From Alphaproteobacteria bacterium (lineage in GTDB: Bacteria > Pseudomonadota > Alphaproteobacteria > ATCC43930 > CGMCC-115725), in assembly GCA_030041385.1 (NCBI GenBank), contig JASHNY010000168.1:1-58442 (forward strand): 58,442 nucleotides of DNA. The letters run 5' to 3'. This document shows, one piece after another, positions 36,626 through 45,790 of this stretch; the first letter of the stretch is position 1; each line of letters starts with the position of its first letter. A program made the position numbers and the translations under genes. Below the pieces are notes generated by a model. It was not told where the DNA came from. It saw only the letters and a program-made list of their open reading frames with translations, and ran no database searches.

Positions 36626-37441
36626 TCATGGCGGGTCGGGGGAGGCAGGCGGCGCGGCGCTGATGGTGAAGATGCAGATCGAGATGTTGTCGGTGCCGCC
36701 GGCCGCAAGTGCGGCCTCGCACAGCGCCTCGCAGGCATCGCGCGGCGACAGGCGCGCAACCGTGGCGGCGATGGTGGCGTCGTCGACGAGATTGGTCAGC
36801 CCGTCGGAGCTCAGCAGAAACGCATCGCCCGCGCACACCGGCAGCCCTTCCTGCCAGACCGTCAGTTGGAGCGGGCCCTCCATTCCCAGCACCCGCAGGA
36901 TCGTGTTGCGCGCCGGGCTGTGCCGGGCTTCCTCCTCGCTCAAGAGCCCTCGACGGACCATCTCGGCAACCAGCGAATCGTCCTCGCTCAGCTGGTGCAA
37001 TTCGCCGTCTCGCAGCAGATAGGCGCGGCTGTCTCCGACATGGGCCAGAAACGCCGCGCCGTCGCGCAAGGCGAGAACCGTGCAGGTGGTGCCCATCCCG
37101 GCACAGGCGGGGTCGTCGCGGCCGCACTCGACGATCGCCGCGTTCGCCGCGATGAGGCAGCCCCTCAGCACTTCCGGCGGCGAGCCCGGAAGCTCGGTGC
37201 ACAGGCGCAGCACCGTATCGGCGGCGATCCGGCTCGCCACTTCGCCTGCGGCATGCCCGCCCATGCCGTCGGCGACAAGGGCGAGCAGGTCCCACTTTCC
37301 GTCTGCGCCATCCGGCACGATGCAGGCGACCGCGTCCTCGTTCTGCTCGCGCACATAGCCGGGATGGCTCAGCGTCCAGAAATCCGCGGCGAGCCGCAAT
37401 TTCTGCCGGGAGGCGTCGTTCGGCTCGGTGGTCGCCGTCAT
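36626..37441 (-). CDS. PP2C-family Ser/Thr phosphatase (Stp-like)
   Basis: A 271-residue PPM phosphatase. Motifs in order: HPGYVREQNEDA, LLALVADGMGGHAAGEVAS (metal Asp-Gly), CAGMGTTCTVLAL, LAHVGDSRAYLLRDG, QLSEDDSLVAEMVRRG, FLLSSDGLTNLVDD and GGTDNISI. It removes phosphate from Ser/Thr of proteins, so the kinase encoded at 40028-41404 is an obvious partner. ATG 37441 is used; GGAGG lies 14 bases upstream and 3 bases before an in-frame TTG at 37453. It is divergent from the FHA-GAF-cyclase gene across 206 bp. Confidence 0.88.
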   Translation of the reverse strand: MTATTEPNDASRQKLRLAADFWTLSHPGYVREQNEDAVACIVPDGADGKWDLLALVADGMGGHAAGEVASRIAADTVLRLCTELPGSPPEVLRGCLIAANAAIVECGRDDPACAGMGTTCTVLALRDGAAFLAHVGDSRAYLLRDGELHQLSEDDSLVAEMVRRGLLSEEEARHSPARNTILRVLGMEGPLQLTVWQEGLPVCAGDAFLLSSDGLTNLVDDATIAATVARLSPRDACEALCEAALAAGGTDNISICIFTISAAPPASPDPP

Positions 37442-37647
37442 GGCGGGCAGCAATCGCCTCCGGATTTAAAAAGGGCATCCGACCCGACGGGGCCGAAACC
37501 CCTATACAAGCGCAGCCGGCCGCGCTCAACGCTTGCCGCGCCGGTGCCGGGGCAAATCCGGCGGCGCCCGGGCGGACGCCGATACCGGCAACCGCATCCC
37601 CATGATAGGATGAGGCTCCTGCTCCGGCACACGCCGAGGATCGCCCG

Positions 37648-39243
37648 GTGCGCATCCGCTACACTCTCGGCGACGTCGAGAAGATATTCGATCAGCCGTG
37701 CAATGAGGTGGTGCTCGGCCGCCCGCGCGACGGGGTGCGCGTCGATCTCGACCTCAGCCCCGACCTCGGCGTCTCGCGCCCGCATGCCAAGGTCTCGCTG
37801 CGCGACGGCGACTATGTGCTCGAAGACCTCGGCAGCGCCAACGGCACATTGCTCGACGGCGAGCCGATACCGCTCGGCACCGCGATGCCGCTGCGGCCGG
37901 GGCAGGCGTTTCAGGTCGGCGGCACGACCCTCGCCATCGAAGCAGACCGCGACGATGCGACAATCGCCGTCTTTCGACGCGAGCAGCGCGCGGGCGGCGA
38001 TGCGGAGCTCGACATCGGCGAGGTGATCGACGCGACTTCCGGCGCTTTCGATGCCGACCATCCGATCGATCCGGGCCGCGCCCAGCACATGGCGCTGCTC
38101 TACGAGTTGCCGCTGCGCTTTGCCGAGCAGACCGACTTCGACGCATTGCTGCAGGTGACGATCGAGCAGCTCGTGGCGGTGATTCCGGCGGCGAGCCGCG
38201 GGGCATTGCTGCTCAAGGACCCGGCAAGCGGGCAATTGCTGCTGACGGCGCATGTGCCGGCGGGCGACCCCTCGGTCAGCATGACGCTGGCACGGCGAGC
38301 GATGGCGCGGCGCCAGGGCTTTATCTGGCGGCGCCCGAAAGACCCGAGCGCGAGCCAGATCGCCAACCGCATGGAAGCCGGCATGTATGTGCCGCTGGTC
38401 AGCCGGGGCGAGGCGGTCGGCGTCGCCTGCGTCGACAACAGCGACCACGGTACGCCGTTTGCGGTGGAGGATTTGCGGGTGATGCTGGCCGCCGCGCATC
38501 ATGCCGCGCTCGCCGTCGGGCAGAAGCGGATGCAGGACGATCTGCAGCGCAATGCCGCCTTGCTCGGCCGGCTGCTGACCAATTTCTCGCCGAAAACACG
38601 CGAGCACCTGCTCGCACGCGCCCGGCGCGGGCGCTTGCGCCTCGGCGGCGAGCGTTCCGAAGTCGTGGTGCTGATGTCCGACATCCGCCGCTTCACGCTG
38701 CTGACCGCACGGATGGATGCGGACGAGATCGTCGATTTGTTGAACGATTACCTCTCGGCGCTGGTCGACGCGATCTTCAGGTACGACGGAACCGTCGACA
38801 AATATGTCGGCGACGGCATTCTCGCGGTGTTCGGCAGCCCGGAACCGGACCCGGCGCGCCACGAAAAGGCGGTCAGGGCCGCGCTGGCGATGCAGGCGGC
38901 GGCGCGCGAAGTGAGCGCGGCCCGCAGCCGCCGCGGCCTCGTTACCTGCGAGATCGGCATCGGCCTGCATAGCGGCGAGGTATTGCACGGCTTCATCGGG
39001 TCGAATGAGCGGATGGAATTGACCGTGATCGGCGACGCGGTCAACTGGACGACGCGCTATTGCAAGGCCGCGAAAGCCGGCGAAATCCTGATCAGCCCGG
39101 CATTGCACCAGCATACCTGGAGTCTCGTCGATACCGAGCTCATCACGATCCCGACCGAGCACGAGGGACCGCTGCCGGCCTATCGCCTGCGCGGCCTCAA
39201 GAACCCGGGGGCGCCCGAGCCGGCACCCGCCGACCGGCCGTAG
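37648..39243 (+). CDS. FHA-GAF-class III adenylate/guanylate cyclase
   Basis: A 531-residue soluble signalling protein beginning at GTG 37648. FHA domain about 20-90 (VVLGRPRDG, GVSRPHAKVSLRDG, LEDLGSANGTLLDG), binding phosphothreonine. GAF domain about 150-290 (ALLYELPLRFAEQTDFDALL; MYVPLVSRGEAVGVACVD). A helical linker leads to the class III cyclase about 330-500: VVLMSDIRRFTLLTARM and YVGDGILAVFG carry the two metal Asp residues; NERMELTVIGDAVNWTTR follows. It would turn a phospho-signal, probably from the neighbouring kinase and phosphatase, into cAMP or cGMP. That coupling is inferred from the FHA domain and neighbours. Confidence 0.88.
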   Translation: MRIRYTLGDVEKIFDQPCNEVVLGRPRDGVRVDLDLSPDLGVSRPHAKVSLRDGDYVLEDLGSANGTLLDGEPIPLGTAMPLRPGQAFQVGGTTLAIEADRDDATIAVFRREQRAGGDAELDIGEVIDATSGAFDADHPIDPGRAQHMALLYELPLRFAEQTDFDALLQVTIEQLVAVIPAASRGALLLKDPASGQLLLTAHVPAGDPSVSMTLARRAMARRQGFIWRRPKDPSASQIANRMEAGMYVPLVSRGEAVGVACVDNSDHGTPFAVEDLRVMLAAAHHAALAVGQKRMQDDLQRNAALLGRLLTNFSPKTREHLLARARRGRLRLGGERSEVVVLMSDIRRFTLLTARMDADEIVDLLNDYLSALVDAIFRYDGTVDKYVGDGILAVFGSPEPDPARHEKAVRAALAMQAAAREVSAARSRRGLVTCEIGIGLHSGEVLHGFIGSNERMELTVIGDAVNWTTRYCKAAKAGEILISPALHQHTWSLVDTELITIPTEHEGPLPAYRLRGLKNPGAPEPAPADRP

Positions 39244-39275
39244 CCGCACGCCATCCGGAAGCCGGGTCGCGCCGA

Positions 39276-39983
39276 TCAGCTTTTCCCGGACGCCTGCTCG
39301 ATCTTGAGGCGGCATTCGAAATAGGCCAGCACCCTCGCCTGCCGCTGCACCTCGAGCAGCGCCGCACCGCCGATATGCTCGGCAAGAGCCCGCGCCTCGT
39401 CGAGGCGCTTTTGCAATTCGGTCACCGCGCGCGTCGTCGAGCCGTCGAAGCCCTCGTCGAGAAAGGCTTGCGGCGTGTATTGCTTGGTGCCGATGCGGAA
39501 ATCGGCAGGACTGACCGGACAGGCGGCGAAACGGTCGGGCGGCGGCACGCGGGGTTGGGCCACAACATTGGCCGGCGGCGATGGCGCACCGGGCGCCGGC
39601 GGAGTGGGCGCCAGCGCGGCCGCGGGCGGCGACGGCGGGACGGCTTTCTTGAACATGACCTGCGCCGCCGCCTGGCGCAGGCGATCGACGAGGTCCGCCG
39701 AAATCTCCCCGTTATTGGCGATGTCGGCAACCGGCAGACCGGCGCGGGCCTCGAAGACGTGGACGGCGCGGTTGGTCAATTGCCGCGCATTGCCGTCGAT
39801 CGGGCCGGGATCGATGCCGAGCGTCAGCAGCATGAACTGGATCTCGCGCACCAGCGCCGGAGTTGCCGCCAGCGTCTTGCCGGGTCCACCCGCCGCCGGC
39901 TGTGCCGCCGCCATCGGCGTCGGTGCCGCAACGGCGGCAGCGGCCAGCAGCAGGCTCGCGCAGAGGATCGCGCGGATTTGCAT
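39276..39983 (-). CDS. Secreted peptidoglycan-binding-like protein
   Basis: A 235-residue protein. A signal peptide (MQIRAILCASLLLAAAAVAA, cleavage near 28) is followed by a putative peptidoglycan-binding fold at about 45-115 (FMLLTLGIDPGPIDGNARQL, HVFEARAGLPV, ISADLVDRL). A Pro/Ala-rich linker leads to a charged helical C-terminus (AVTELQKRLDEARALAEHIG). ATG 39983 gives a clean signal sequence; the 14-codon extension would not. It follows the kinase gene by 44 bp on the same strand, last of sensor-kinase-PG protein. It may link envelope status to the kinase pathway; inference. Confidence 0.75.
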   Translation of the reverse strand: MQIRAILCASLLLAAAAVAAPTPMAAAQPAAGGPGKTLAATPALVREIQFMLLTLGIDPGPIDGNARQLTNRAVHVFEARAGLPVADIANNGEISADLVDRLRQAAAQVMFKKAVPPSPPAAALAPTPPAPGAPSPPANVVAQPRVPPPDRFAACPVSPADFRIGTKQYTPQAFLDEGFDGSTTRAVTELQKRLDEARALAEHIGGAALLEVQRQARVLAYFECRLKIEQASGKS

Positions 39984-40027
39984 CGCCCTTCGTCTCGCCC
40001 GCCCTCCCGGCCGGTTCCCGCGCACCC

Positions 40028-41404
40028 TCAGGCCGAGGGGCGCGATTTCAGGAACGCGGCGCGGTCCCTGTCATCCGGAATGTAGGTCGCAAGATCGCGG
40101 TATAAATCGATCAGGGAAGCCGATTTCGACAGTTGCTGACGGACGAGCACGCGCGCGATCGGGCCGATGAACTGTGTCAGGCTGGCCTCGATCCGGCTCA
40201 GCACGTCGGGCGCGATCGTCGTTGCCAGCCCTTCCGACGACAGCGCCTGCCGCGCCGGTCCCGGGGCCGTCGCGCCGGTCGATATCGCGACGTCGCGAAT
40301 GCGCTGGCGCCCGCGCGCGATAAACCTCGCCCGTTCGGTTTCGCTGTCGATATAGGCCGCCAGCCGCAGGTGAAGCTGTTCCAGGCCGCTGCTCGATTTG
40401 GCGACACGCAATACGGCGATCCGCGCCAGCGGCCCGATGATGCTCGCAAGGTCGCGCTCGATTTCGGCCAGAACGTTGGCGGTCGGCGACGGCTCGTCGG
40501 CGGGAAGGGCAGGCGCAGCGGCAGGCGGTGTTGCAGACATGCCTTCATCACCCCGTACAAAGGCCGGAGATGGCCCAACGTCCGCGAGCCGCACCTCCCG
40601 CAGCGCGCGGGCAAATTCGGCCGCGGTGGAAAACCGCTGCCCGGGGTCGAAGGCGAGAGCGCGGGCGACGATCTCCTTCAGGGTCGGCGGCGCAGCCGGA
40701 AGATGGATCAGGATGTCCTCGGGACCGCGCGTCTGCATGTGCGAGATCATGTCGGTGACGCTTTTGCCGCGGAACGGCTTGACCCCGGTCAGAACCTCGA
40801 ACAGGACCACCCCGGTGGCGAACAGATCGGCGCGCTGGTCTATCGGCGCGCCCCACAACTGCTCGGGCGCCATGTAGGCCGGGGTGCCGAGCACGTCGCC
40901 GACCACCGTCATCTCCGACGCGTCGATGCGGGCGATGCCGAAATCGGTCACCTTCACGTGCCCGTTTTCGAGCACCATGACGTTCGACGGCTTGACGTCG
41001 CGGTGGATGATGCCGTGCGCGTGGGCAAAGCCCAGCGCATCGAGCATTTGCAGGACGATCGGGACGCCCCGGGCGGGTTCGAGCCGCCCGGACCCTTTTA
41101 AAAGATGGTCGAGGCTCTGCCCCTCGATGAACTCCATCGTCAGATACGGGGTCCCGCCCTCCTCGCCGAAGTCGAGAATGGTTACGATGTTGGGGTGAAA
41201 GCGGCGGCCGGCGGTTTGCGCCTCGCGCCGGAAGCGCTGCAGCCAGGCGTCGAAATCGCCGTCGCGGATCAAATCCCGGCGCAGGATCTTGATCGCGACG
41301 GGGCGGTCGATGACCGGATCGTGGGCCCGGTAGACATCGCCCATCGCCCCCGACGCCACCCAGCTCTCGATCTTGTACCGGCCAATGGTGGAGATTTTCT
41401 CCAT
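40028..41404 (-). CDS. Ser/Thr protein kinase with duplicated C-terminal module
   Basis: A 458-residue Hanks-type kinase. The kinase domain is about 10-270, with Gly loop SGAMGDVYRAHD, Lys 39 in VAIKIL, HRDVKPSN (Asp 136), DFG (Asp 154), GTPAYMAPEQ and RADLFATGVV, all active. An Ala/Pro linker (275-310) leads to two copies of a 55-residue module (311-365 and 401-455; 21 of 55 identical without gaps), each with xIGPxAR and LAxYI. There is no membrane helix or PASTA domain, so the kinase is soluble. It lies 25 bp after the haem sensor gene. The modules might bind the sensor or the FHA cyclase, which is untested inference. Confidence 0.9.
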   Translation of the reverse strand: MEKISTIGRYKIESWVASGAMGDVYRAHDPVIDRPVAIKILRRDLIRDGDFDAWLQRFRREAQTAGRRFHPNIVTILDFGEEGGTPYLTMEFIEGQSLDHLLKGSGRLEPARGVPIVLQMLDALGFAHAHGIIHRDVKPSNVMVLENGHVKVTDFGIARIDASEMTVVGDVLGTPAYMAPEQLWGAPIDQRADLFATGVVLFEVLTGVKPFRGKSVTDMISHMQTRGPEDILIHLPAAPPTLKEIVARALAFDPGQRFSTAAEFARALREVRLADVGPSPAFVRGDEGMSATPPAAAPALPADEPSPTANVLAEIERDLASIIGPLARIAVLRVAKSSSGLEQLHLRLAAYIDSETERARFIARGRQRIRDVAISTGATAPGPARQALSSEGLATTIAPDVLSRIEASLTQFIGPIARVLVRQQLSKSASLIDLYRDLATYIPDDRDRAAFLKSRPSA

Positions 41405-41429
41405 GATCCCGCCTGTCGATCGACCGTCT

Positions 41430-42308
41430 TCAGGGCTGTTCTTCGAGCATTTTCAGGGCGCTCTGCAGGCTGCGCCGCATCCGCGTGAACGCCGCTGAAA
41501 GTCGGCCGATTTCGTCGTTGCTGTCGCGCACGAATTCCGGGCCGTCGAGCTTGCCCATGCTGACCTCGGTTGCCATCTCCGACATGCCGACCACCGGCTT
41601 GATGACGAGCGTCCGCAGCAGCAGATCGACGATCACCAAAATCACGATGAAGGTCACGGTCAGCGCGCCCATCACCAGCATCAGCGTGTGGTATGCGCGG
41701 TCGAGCGGGACGGCGAGCGGGATCGTCACCACCTGGGCGCCGACAATGTCGCCGAGCTTCCAGCCGAACCCGTTCTGCGAGCCGTACAACGCCACCATCG
41801 TCGGCGGCGCTGCCTCCGGCGCGCTGTGACAGGTCAGGCAAACCTTCGCGCCGACCTTGATCGGCCGCGCCAGCAGCAAGAAATTGCCGAGCACTGTCTG
41901 GCGAACCGCGACCGCCTCGTGCCTTTCCGGGTTCGCGCGGAAATCGTTGATGATGTCCGCTTCCCAGTCGGCGGCGCGATCGTTGACGTTGGTGGGATTA
42001 AGGGTCGGCTCCCGGTACGAATACTCGGGCAATTTCTTTTGTACCAAACGGAAGTTGGTTTGCGCAGCGAATGACGGAATGGAATACGGCAGGAACTGCA
42101 CCTTCATCTGCTGCTGCAACAACGGGCTGATCGAATCCGCCGTGTAGGAGCGGATCGCCGATGCACTTTCAATCATGATGCGCGCTTCGCGCAGGCTGTT
42201 TTCGATCGCCGCATCGGTCAATACTTTGTAGGCGCCGATGGCGGCTACCCCGAGGCCGACAATAAATGCGCCGGACAACGCGAGATTGATTTTGCCTCGG
42301 ATGCGCAT
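41430..42308 (-). CDS. Membrane haem-c sensor with HAMP domain (DUF3365/Tll0287-like)
   Basis: A 292-residue protein. Membrane helix about 8-28, then a periplasmic Tll0287-like (DUF3365) sensor domain about 30-205 with a haem-c attachment motif CLTCH (157-161), a second helix about 209-231 and a cytoplasmic HAMP about 232-285 (VIKPVVGMSEMATEVSMG, DEIGRLSAAFTRMRRSL). It ends right after HAMP, with no kinase or methyl-accepting domain, so output must go to another protein. The Ser/Thr kinase encoded 25 bp downstream is the prime candidate. A covalent haem suggests sensing of redox state, oxygen or NO. GGGGTGG lies before the ATG. Confidence 0.85.
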   Translation of the reverse strand: MRIRGKINLALSGAFIVGLGVAAIGAYKVLTDAAIENSLREARIMIESASAIRSYTADSISPLLQQQMKVQFLPYSIPSFAAQTNFRLVQKKLPEYSYREPTLNPTNVNDRAADWEADIINDFRANPERHEAVAVRQTVLGNFLLLARPIKVGAKVCLTCHSAPEAAPPTMVALYGSQNGFGWKLGDIVGAQVVTIPLAVPLDRAYHTLMLVMGALTVTFIVILVIVDLLLRTLVIKPVVGMSEMATEVSMGKLDGPEFVRDSNDEIGRLSAAFTRMRRSLQSALKMLEEQP

Positions 42309-42597
42309 GTGACCACCCCTGCAAAATTCTTTTATCGGTCGCCGGACTGTCGAGCAGAGCGGTAGTTAAAAAAAGTTAGAGCGCGCGGGCAAAATAGCAA
42401 GCGGTCAGGCAGAGGCTTCGGCTTGAAATGTTCGGCCATTCCGGGATGCCCATCGGCAACCTGTACCCGAATTTTCAAAACGAGACACGACCAACGGTTA
42501 CGATCCCGCCGTGCATTCCCCGGGCCTTTCGGCGCCCGAGCCAAGCGCCGTCCCCAACCGCAGCCGACGCCCGCCGAGGTAGCGCCAGCTTATCCCC
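42309..42597. other. Intergenic stretch, no gene supported
   Basis: About 290 bp between the haem sensor start and the pirin-operon terminator. It is AT-richer near 42320-42400 (a TTAAAAAAAGTTAG stretch at about 42366), where the sensor promoter is expected. No credible coding frame or dyad operator is seen. Confidence 0.5.
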
Positions 42598-42625
42598 AAA
42601 AAGGCGGCCGTAACCGAGGACGGCC
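42598..42625 (-). terminator. Rho-independent terminator of the pirin operon
   Basis: On the minus strand GGCCGT (42625-42620) pairs with ACGGCC (42611-42606) across an 8-base loop, followed shortly by five T residues (A run at 42598-42602). It overlaps the pirin stop codon. Confidence 0.65.
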
Positions 42626-43515
42626 TACTCCGGAAGCGGTATCCGCTCCGTCTCGCCGGGGACCGGGGCAAAACGGCCGGCGCGCCAGTCTTCCTTGGCC
42701 TGCTCGATCCGTTCGGCGGAACTGGAGACAAAGTTCCACCATAGGTGCCGCGGACCGTCGAGCCGCTCGCCGCCGAACATCAACAGGCGGCTCGGGCGAT
42801 CAGGCGCAAATACGATCGTCTCGCCGGGACGAAAAACCGCCAGCTGCCCGCTCTCGAACCGCGCATCGCCGATGCCGACCCGTCCCTCGGCAATATAGAC
42901 GGCGCGCTCTTCGTGCTCCGGCCCCAGCGCCAGCCGGGCGCCGGCGTCGAGTTGGACATCGGCGTAAAACATCTCCGAAAACACCGCAACCGGCGCGCGC
43001 GCACCGTAAAGCGTGCCGACAATCAGCCGTATTCGTTTGCCGGGCTCCTCGATCACCGGCAGCGTCTCGGCCGCGTGATGCGCAAAGGCCGGCGCGGTCT
43101 CCTCGCGCGATTTCGGCAGGGCGACCCAGGTCTGGATGCCATGAAGGTTCGACAGCGCTTGCTGGCGCGCCTCGGGCGGGGTGCGTTCCGAATGCACGAT
43201 GCCGATGCCCGCCGTCATCCAGTTGACCGCGCCGGGGCGGATTGCCTGCACCGTGCCGAGGCTGTCGCGGTGCAGGATTTCGCCGTCGAACAGGTAGGTC
43301 ACGGTGGCCAGGCCGATATGCGGGTGCGGCCTCACGTCCAGCCCCTGGCCGCCGCGAAAGACGGCCGGCCCCATCTGGTCGAAAAAGACGAACGGGCCGA
43401 TGGTGCGCCGTTCGGCCGAAGGGAGCGCCCGGCGCACCGAGAAACCGTCGCCCAGGTCGCGCGTCCGCGGCACGATCACCGCCTCGACACTATCCGTCAG
43501 ACCATCGCCGCTCAT
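42625..43515 (-). CDS. Pirin family protein
   Basis: A 296-residue bicupin. Metal-binding [20 protein letters not shown] with GIVHSERTP forms the pirin signature in the first cupin. A C-terminal cupin domain ([17 protein letters not shown]) is followed by [20 protein letters not shown], typical of the family. Bacterial pirins include quercetin 2,3-dioxygenases and a regulator of pyruvate dehydrogenase in Serratia. It lies 27 bp after the second pirin, last of a three-gene operon with the flavoprotein, and ends in a terminator. An oxidative or flavonoid-stress role is inferred. Confidence 0.88.
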   Translation of the reverse strand: MSGDGLTDSVEAVIVPRTRDLGDGFSVRRALPSAERRTIGPFVFFDQMGPAVFRGGQGLDVRPHPHIGLATVTYLFDGEILHRDSLGTVQAIRPGAVNWMTAGIGIVHSERTPPEARQQALSNLHGIQTWVALPKSREETAPAFAHHAAETLPVIEEPGKRIRLIVGTLYGARAPVAVFSEMFYADVQLDAGARLALGPEHEERAVYIAEGRVGIGDARFESGQLAVFRPGETIVFAPDRPSRLLMFGGERLDGPRHLWWNFVSSSAERIEQAKEDWRAGRFAPVPGETERIPLPE

Positions 43516-43542
43516 CTCGTTTCTGCTCCGCGAAGGCCAAGC

Positions 43543-44241
43543 CTAGCGCACATCGACAAGCACGATCTCGGCATCCTCGACCGCCGAAACGCGCAATTCC
43601 CGCTCGTTGTCGATCGCGGCGCCGTCGCGCGCGGACAGTTCGACGCCGTTGACCTCGATCCGGCCGGTCGCCGGCACGAGATAAGCGCGGCGACCCTCGG
43701 CGAGATGGTATTCCGCCGTCTCGCCGGCTTTCAGCGTCGCCCCGAGCACCCGGCCGTCGGCGCGGATCGGCAATGCCTCGCCATCGCCGCCGGGGCCGCT
43801 CGCAAGGGTAACGAAACGGCCCGAGCGGTCCTGCTTCGGAAACGGCTTGGTGTCCCACGCGGCGTTGCCACCGCGCACCGACGGCACGATCCAGATCTGG
43901 AAGATCTTGGTGGTCTCCGGCTCCAGGTTGTACTCCGCATGGCGGATGCCGCTGCCGGCGCTCATGACCTGGACGTCGCCGGCGCCGGTGCGGCCCTTGT
44001 TGCCGAGGCTGTCCTGATGGGTGATCGCACCCTGGCGCACATAGGTGATGATTTCCATGTCGGCGTGCGGGTGCGGCGGAAACCCGCTCTCCGGTGCGAT
44101 CTCGTCGTCGTTCCACACCCGCAGCGCGCCCCAGGACATGCGCTCGGGATCGAAATAATCGGCAAACGAAAAATGGTGCCGGGTCTTCAGCCAGCCGTGG
44201 TCGCCGCCGCCCAGCCCCGAAAATGGCCTGCGCTCAATCAT
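43543..44241 (-). CDS. Pirin family protein, YhhW-like (quercetinase type)
   Basis: A 232-residue pirin of the YhhW subgroup. It begins RRPFSGLGGGDHGWLKTRHH, has HPHADMEIITYVRQGAITHQ and GSGIRHAEYN (metal His and Glu residues), and FQIWIVPS. E. coli YhhW cleaves quercetin. Its start overlaps the flavoprotein gene end by 4 bp. Having two different pirins side by side, only distantly alike in sequence, points to a joint detoxification function rather than a recent duplication. Confidence 0.87.
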   Translation of the reverse strand: MIERRPFSGLGGGDHGWLKTRHHFSFADYFDPERMSWGALRVWNDDEIAPESGFPPHPHADMEIITYVRQGAITHQDSLGNKGRTGAGDVQVMSAGSGIRHAEYNLEPETTKIFQIWIVPSVRGGNAAWDTKPFPKQDRSGRFVTLASGPGGDGEALPIRADGRVLGATLKAGETAEYHLAEGRRAYLVPATGRIEVNGVELSARDGAAIDNERELRVSAVEDAEIVLVDVR

Positions 44242-45635
44242 GTGTCGCCTCTCTGCGGGTCAACCGGCTGCAATTCGCCGAGCAGGGTGGGGATCAACTC
44301 GGATACGGTCGGATGTATCGGCATCGCCCGACGCAGCGCCGTGTATGGGAGGCCGGCGTTCATGATGTCGAGGATGCCGTGGATCGCCTCGTCCCCGCCG
44401 GTGCCGAGGATCGCCGCGCCGAGGATCCGTTCGCTCTCCGCATCGACCACCGCCTTCATGAACCCCTTGGTCTCGTCCTTTTCGATGGCGCGGCCGACGC
44501 GGCTCATCGGGCGCACGCCGACAAGCAGCTTTCGCCCGGCGGCGCGCGCCTCGGTCTCGGTCATGCCGACGCGGCCCAAGGGCGGATCGATATAGAGGGC
44601 ATAGGCCGGGACGCGCGCGCTGACCCGCCGCTGCCCGCCATCCAGCAGGTTGGCCGCGACGATCTCGAAATCGTTGTAGGCGGTGTGGGTAAAGGCGCCG
44701 CGGCCGTTGCACTCGCCAAGCGCCCAGATGCCCGCCGCCGTCGTCCCGAGGCCGTCATCCACCCGGATGTATCCGCGGGGGTCGGTGACGACACCGGCCG
44801 TGTCGAGGCCGAGGTCGTCGGTATTCGGCCGACGGCCGACAGCGAGCAGGAGGTGCGAGCCGACGATCTCCGGCGCCCCGGAGGCGCACGCGACGCCGAC
44901 CGCAACCCCCTCGGCATGGGGCGCTACGCGGATGCATTGCGCCCCGGTGCGCAGCGCGATGCCCTCGCCTTCGAGTATCTCGGCGATCGCGTGCGAAATG
45001 TCTTCGTCTTCGCGGCCGATCAGGCGGCTTGCCTGCTCGACGACGGTCACCGCGGCGCCGAACCGCCGGTACATCTGCGCGAATTCGAGCCCGATATAGC
45101 TGCCCCCGATGATGACGAGATGCCGGGGAACCCGGTCCAACATCAGTATCGAGGTGTTGGTCAGATAGGAAACCCGGTCGATGCCCGGCAGGTCGGGCAC
45201 CACCGCCCTGCCCCCGACATTGATGAAGACGCGCGGCGCGCTCAGCATCTCGTCGCCGACCCGGATCGTGTCCGGCCCCTCGAACCGGGCATGCCCCTGC
45301 AATACCGTGCAGCCCTGCATGCCGCGCAACCAGGTCTCGACCCCGCTGCGGGCATTGGCGGCCACCCTGTCGGCCCGGGCCTTTACCCGGGCCATGTCGA
45401 TGCGCGGCGGCGCATCGAGCACGACGCCGTAATCGCCGGCGCGGTGGGCGAGATGCGCGGCGTAGGCGCTGGCGACAAGGGTCTTGGTCGGCATGCAGCC
45501 GGTGTTGACGCAGGTCCCGCCGAACAATTTCCGCTCGACGATCGCGACCGTCATCCCGGCGGCGGTAAGCCGCCCGGCCAGTGGCGGCCCGGCCTGGCCG
45601 GCACCGATGACGATCGCGTCGAACCGTCCGGTCAT
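44238..45635 (-). CDS. MerA/RclA-like flavin disulfide oxidoreductase
   Basis: A 465-residue class I pyridine nucleotide-disulfide oxidoreductase. FAD-binding FDAIVIGAGQAGPPLAGRL, redox-active GGTCVNTGCMPTK (Cys 42 and Cys 47), NAD motif LVIIGGSYIGLEFAQMYRRF, and dimer domain with IHPTVSELIPTLLGEL (catalytic His-Glu pair). There is no N-terminal HMA domain or C-terminal Cys pair, so it is not a true mercuric reductase. The motif TCVNTGCMP is of the MerA/RclA type rather than lipoamide dehydrogenase (GTCLNVGC), so it is unlikely to be the missing E3 of the PDH operon. First of an operon with two pirins. Confidence 0.87.
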   Translation of the reverse strand: MTGRFDAIVIGAGQAGPPLAGRLTAAGMTVAIVERKLFGGTCVNTGCMPTKTLVASAYAAHLAHRAGDYGVVLDAPPRIDMARVKARADRVAANARSGVETWLRGMQGCTVLQGHARFEGPDTIRVGDEMLSAPRVFINVGGRAVVPDLPGIDRVSYLTNTSILMLDRVPRHLVIIGGSYIGLEFAQMYRRFGAAVTVVEQASRLIGREDEDISHAIAEILEGEGIALRTGAQCIRVAPHAEGVAVGVACASGAPEIVGSHLLLAVGRRPNTDDLGLDTAGVVTDPRGYIRVDDGLGTTAAGIWALGECNGRGAFTHTAYNDFEIVAANLLDGGQRRVSARVPAYALYIDPPLGRVGMTETEARAAGRKLLVGVRPMSRVGRAIEKDETKGFMKAVVDAESERILGAAILGTGGDEAIHGILDIMNAGLPYTALRRAMPIHPTVSELIPTLLGELQPVDPQRGDT

Positions 45636-45790
45636 CGGACGGCGCCGACGTGACCGAAGTCGCCGATGCCAGTCGCGGATTTATCGCTCATGCCGGGCCT
45701 CCCGCGCTCGGACTGGCGGCGCCGGTTAAGATTTAATGCCGACCCGGCCCGGCTTCATCCCCCCGGACGGCGTCTGGGATCGCTCGGCTT

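Noticed and set aside
37438-39315. A 625-codon open frame on the minus strand opposite the cyclase gene
   Set aside because: It is the high-GC shadow of the FHA-GAF-cyclase gene; its translation is Arg/Ala/His-rich without domains, while the plus frame has three recognisable domains.
44238-45635. The flavoprotein as the missing E3 of the pdh operon
   Set aside because: Its redox motif TCVNTGC is of MerA/RclA type, it is about 26 kb away and in an operon with pirins.
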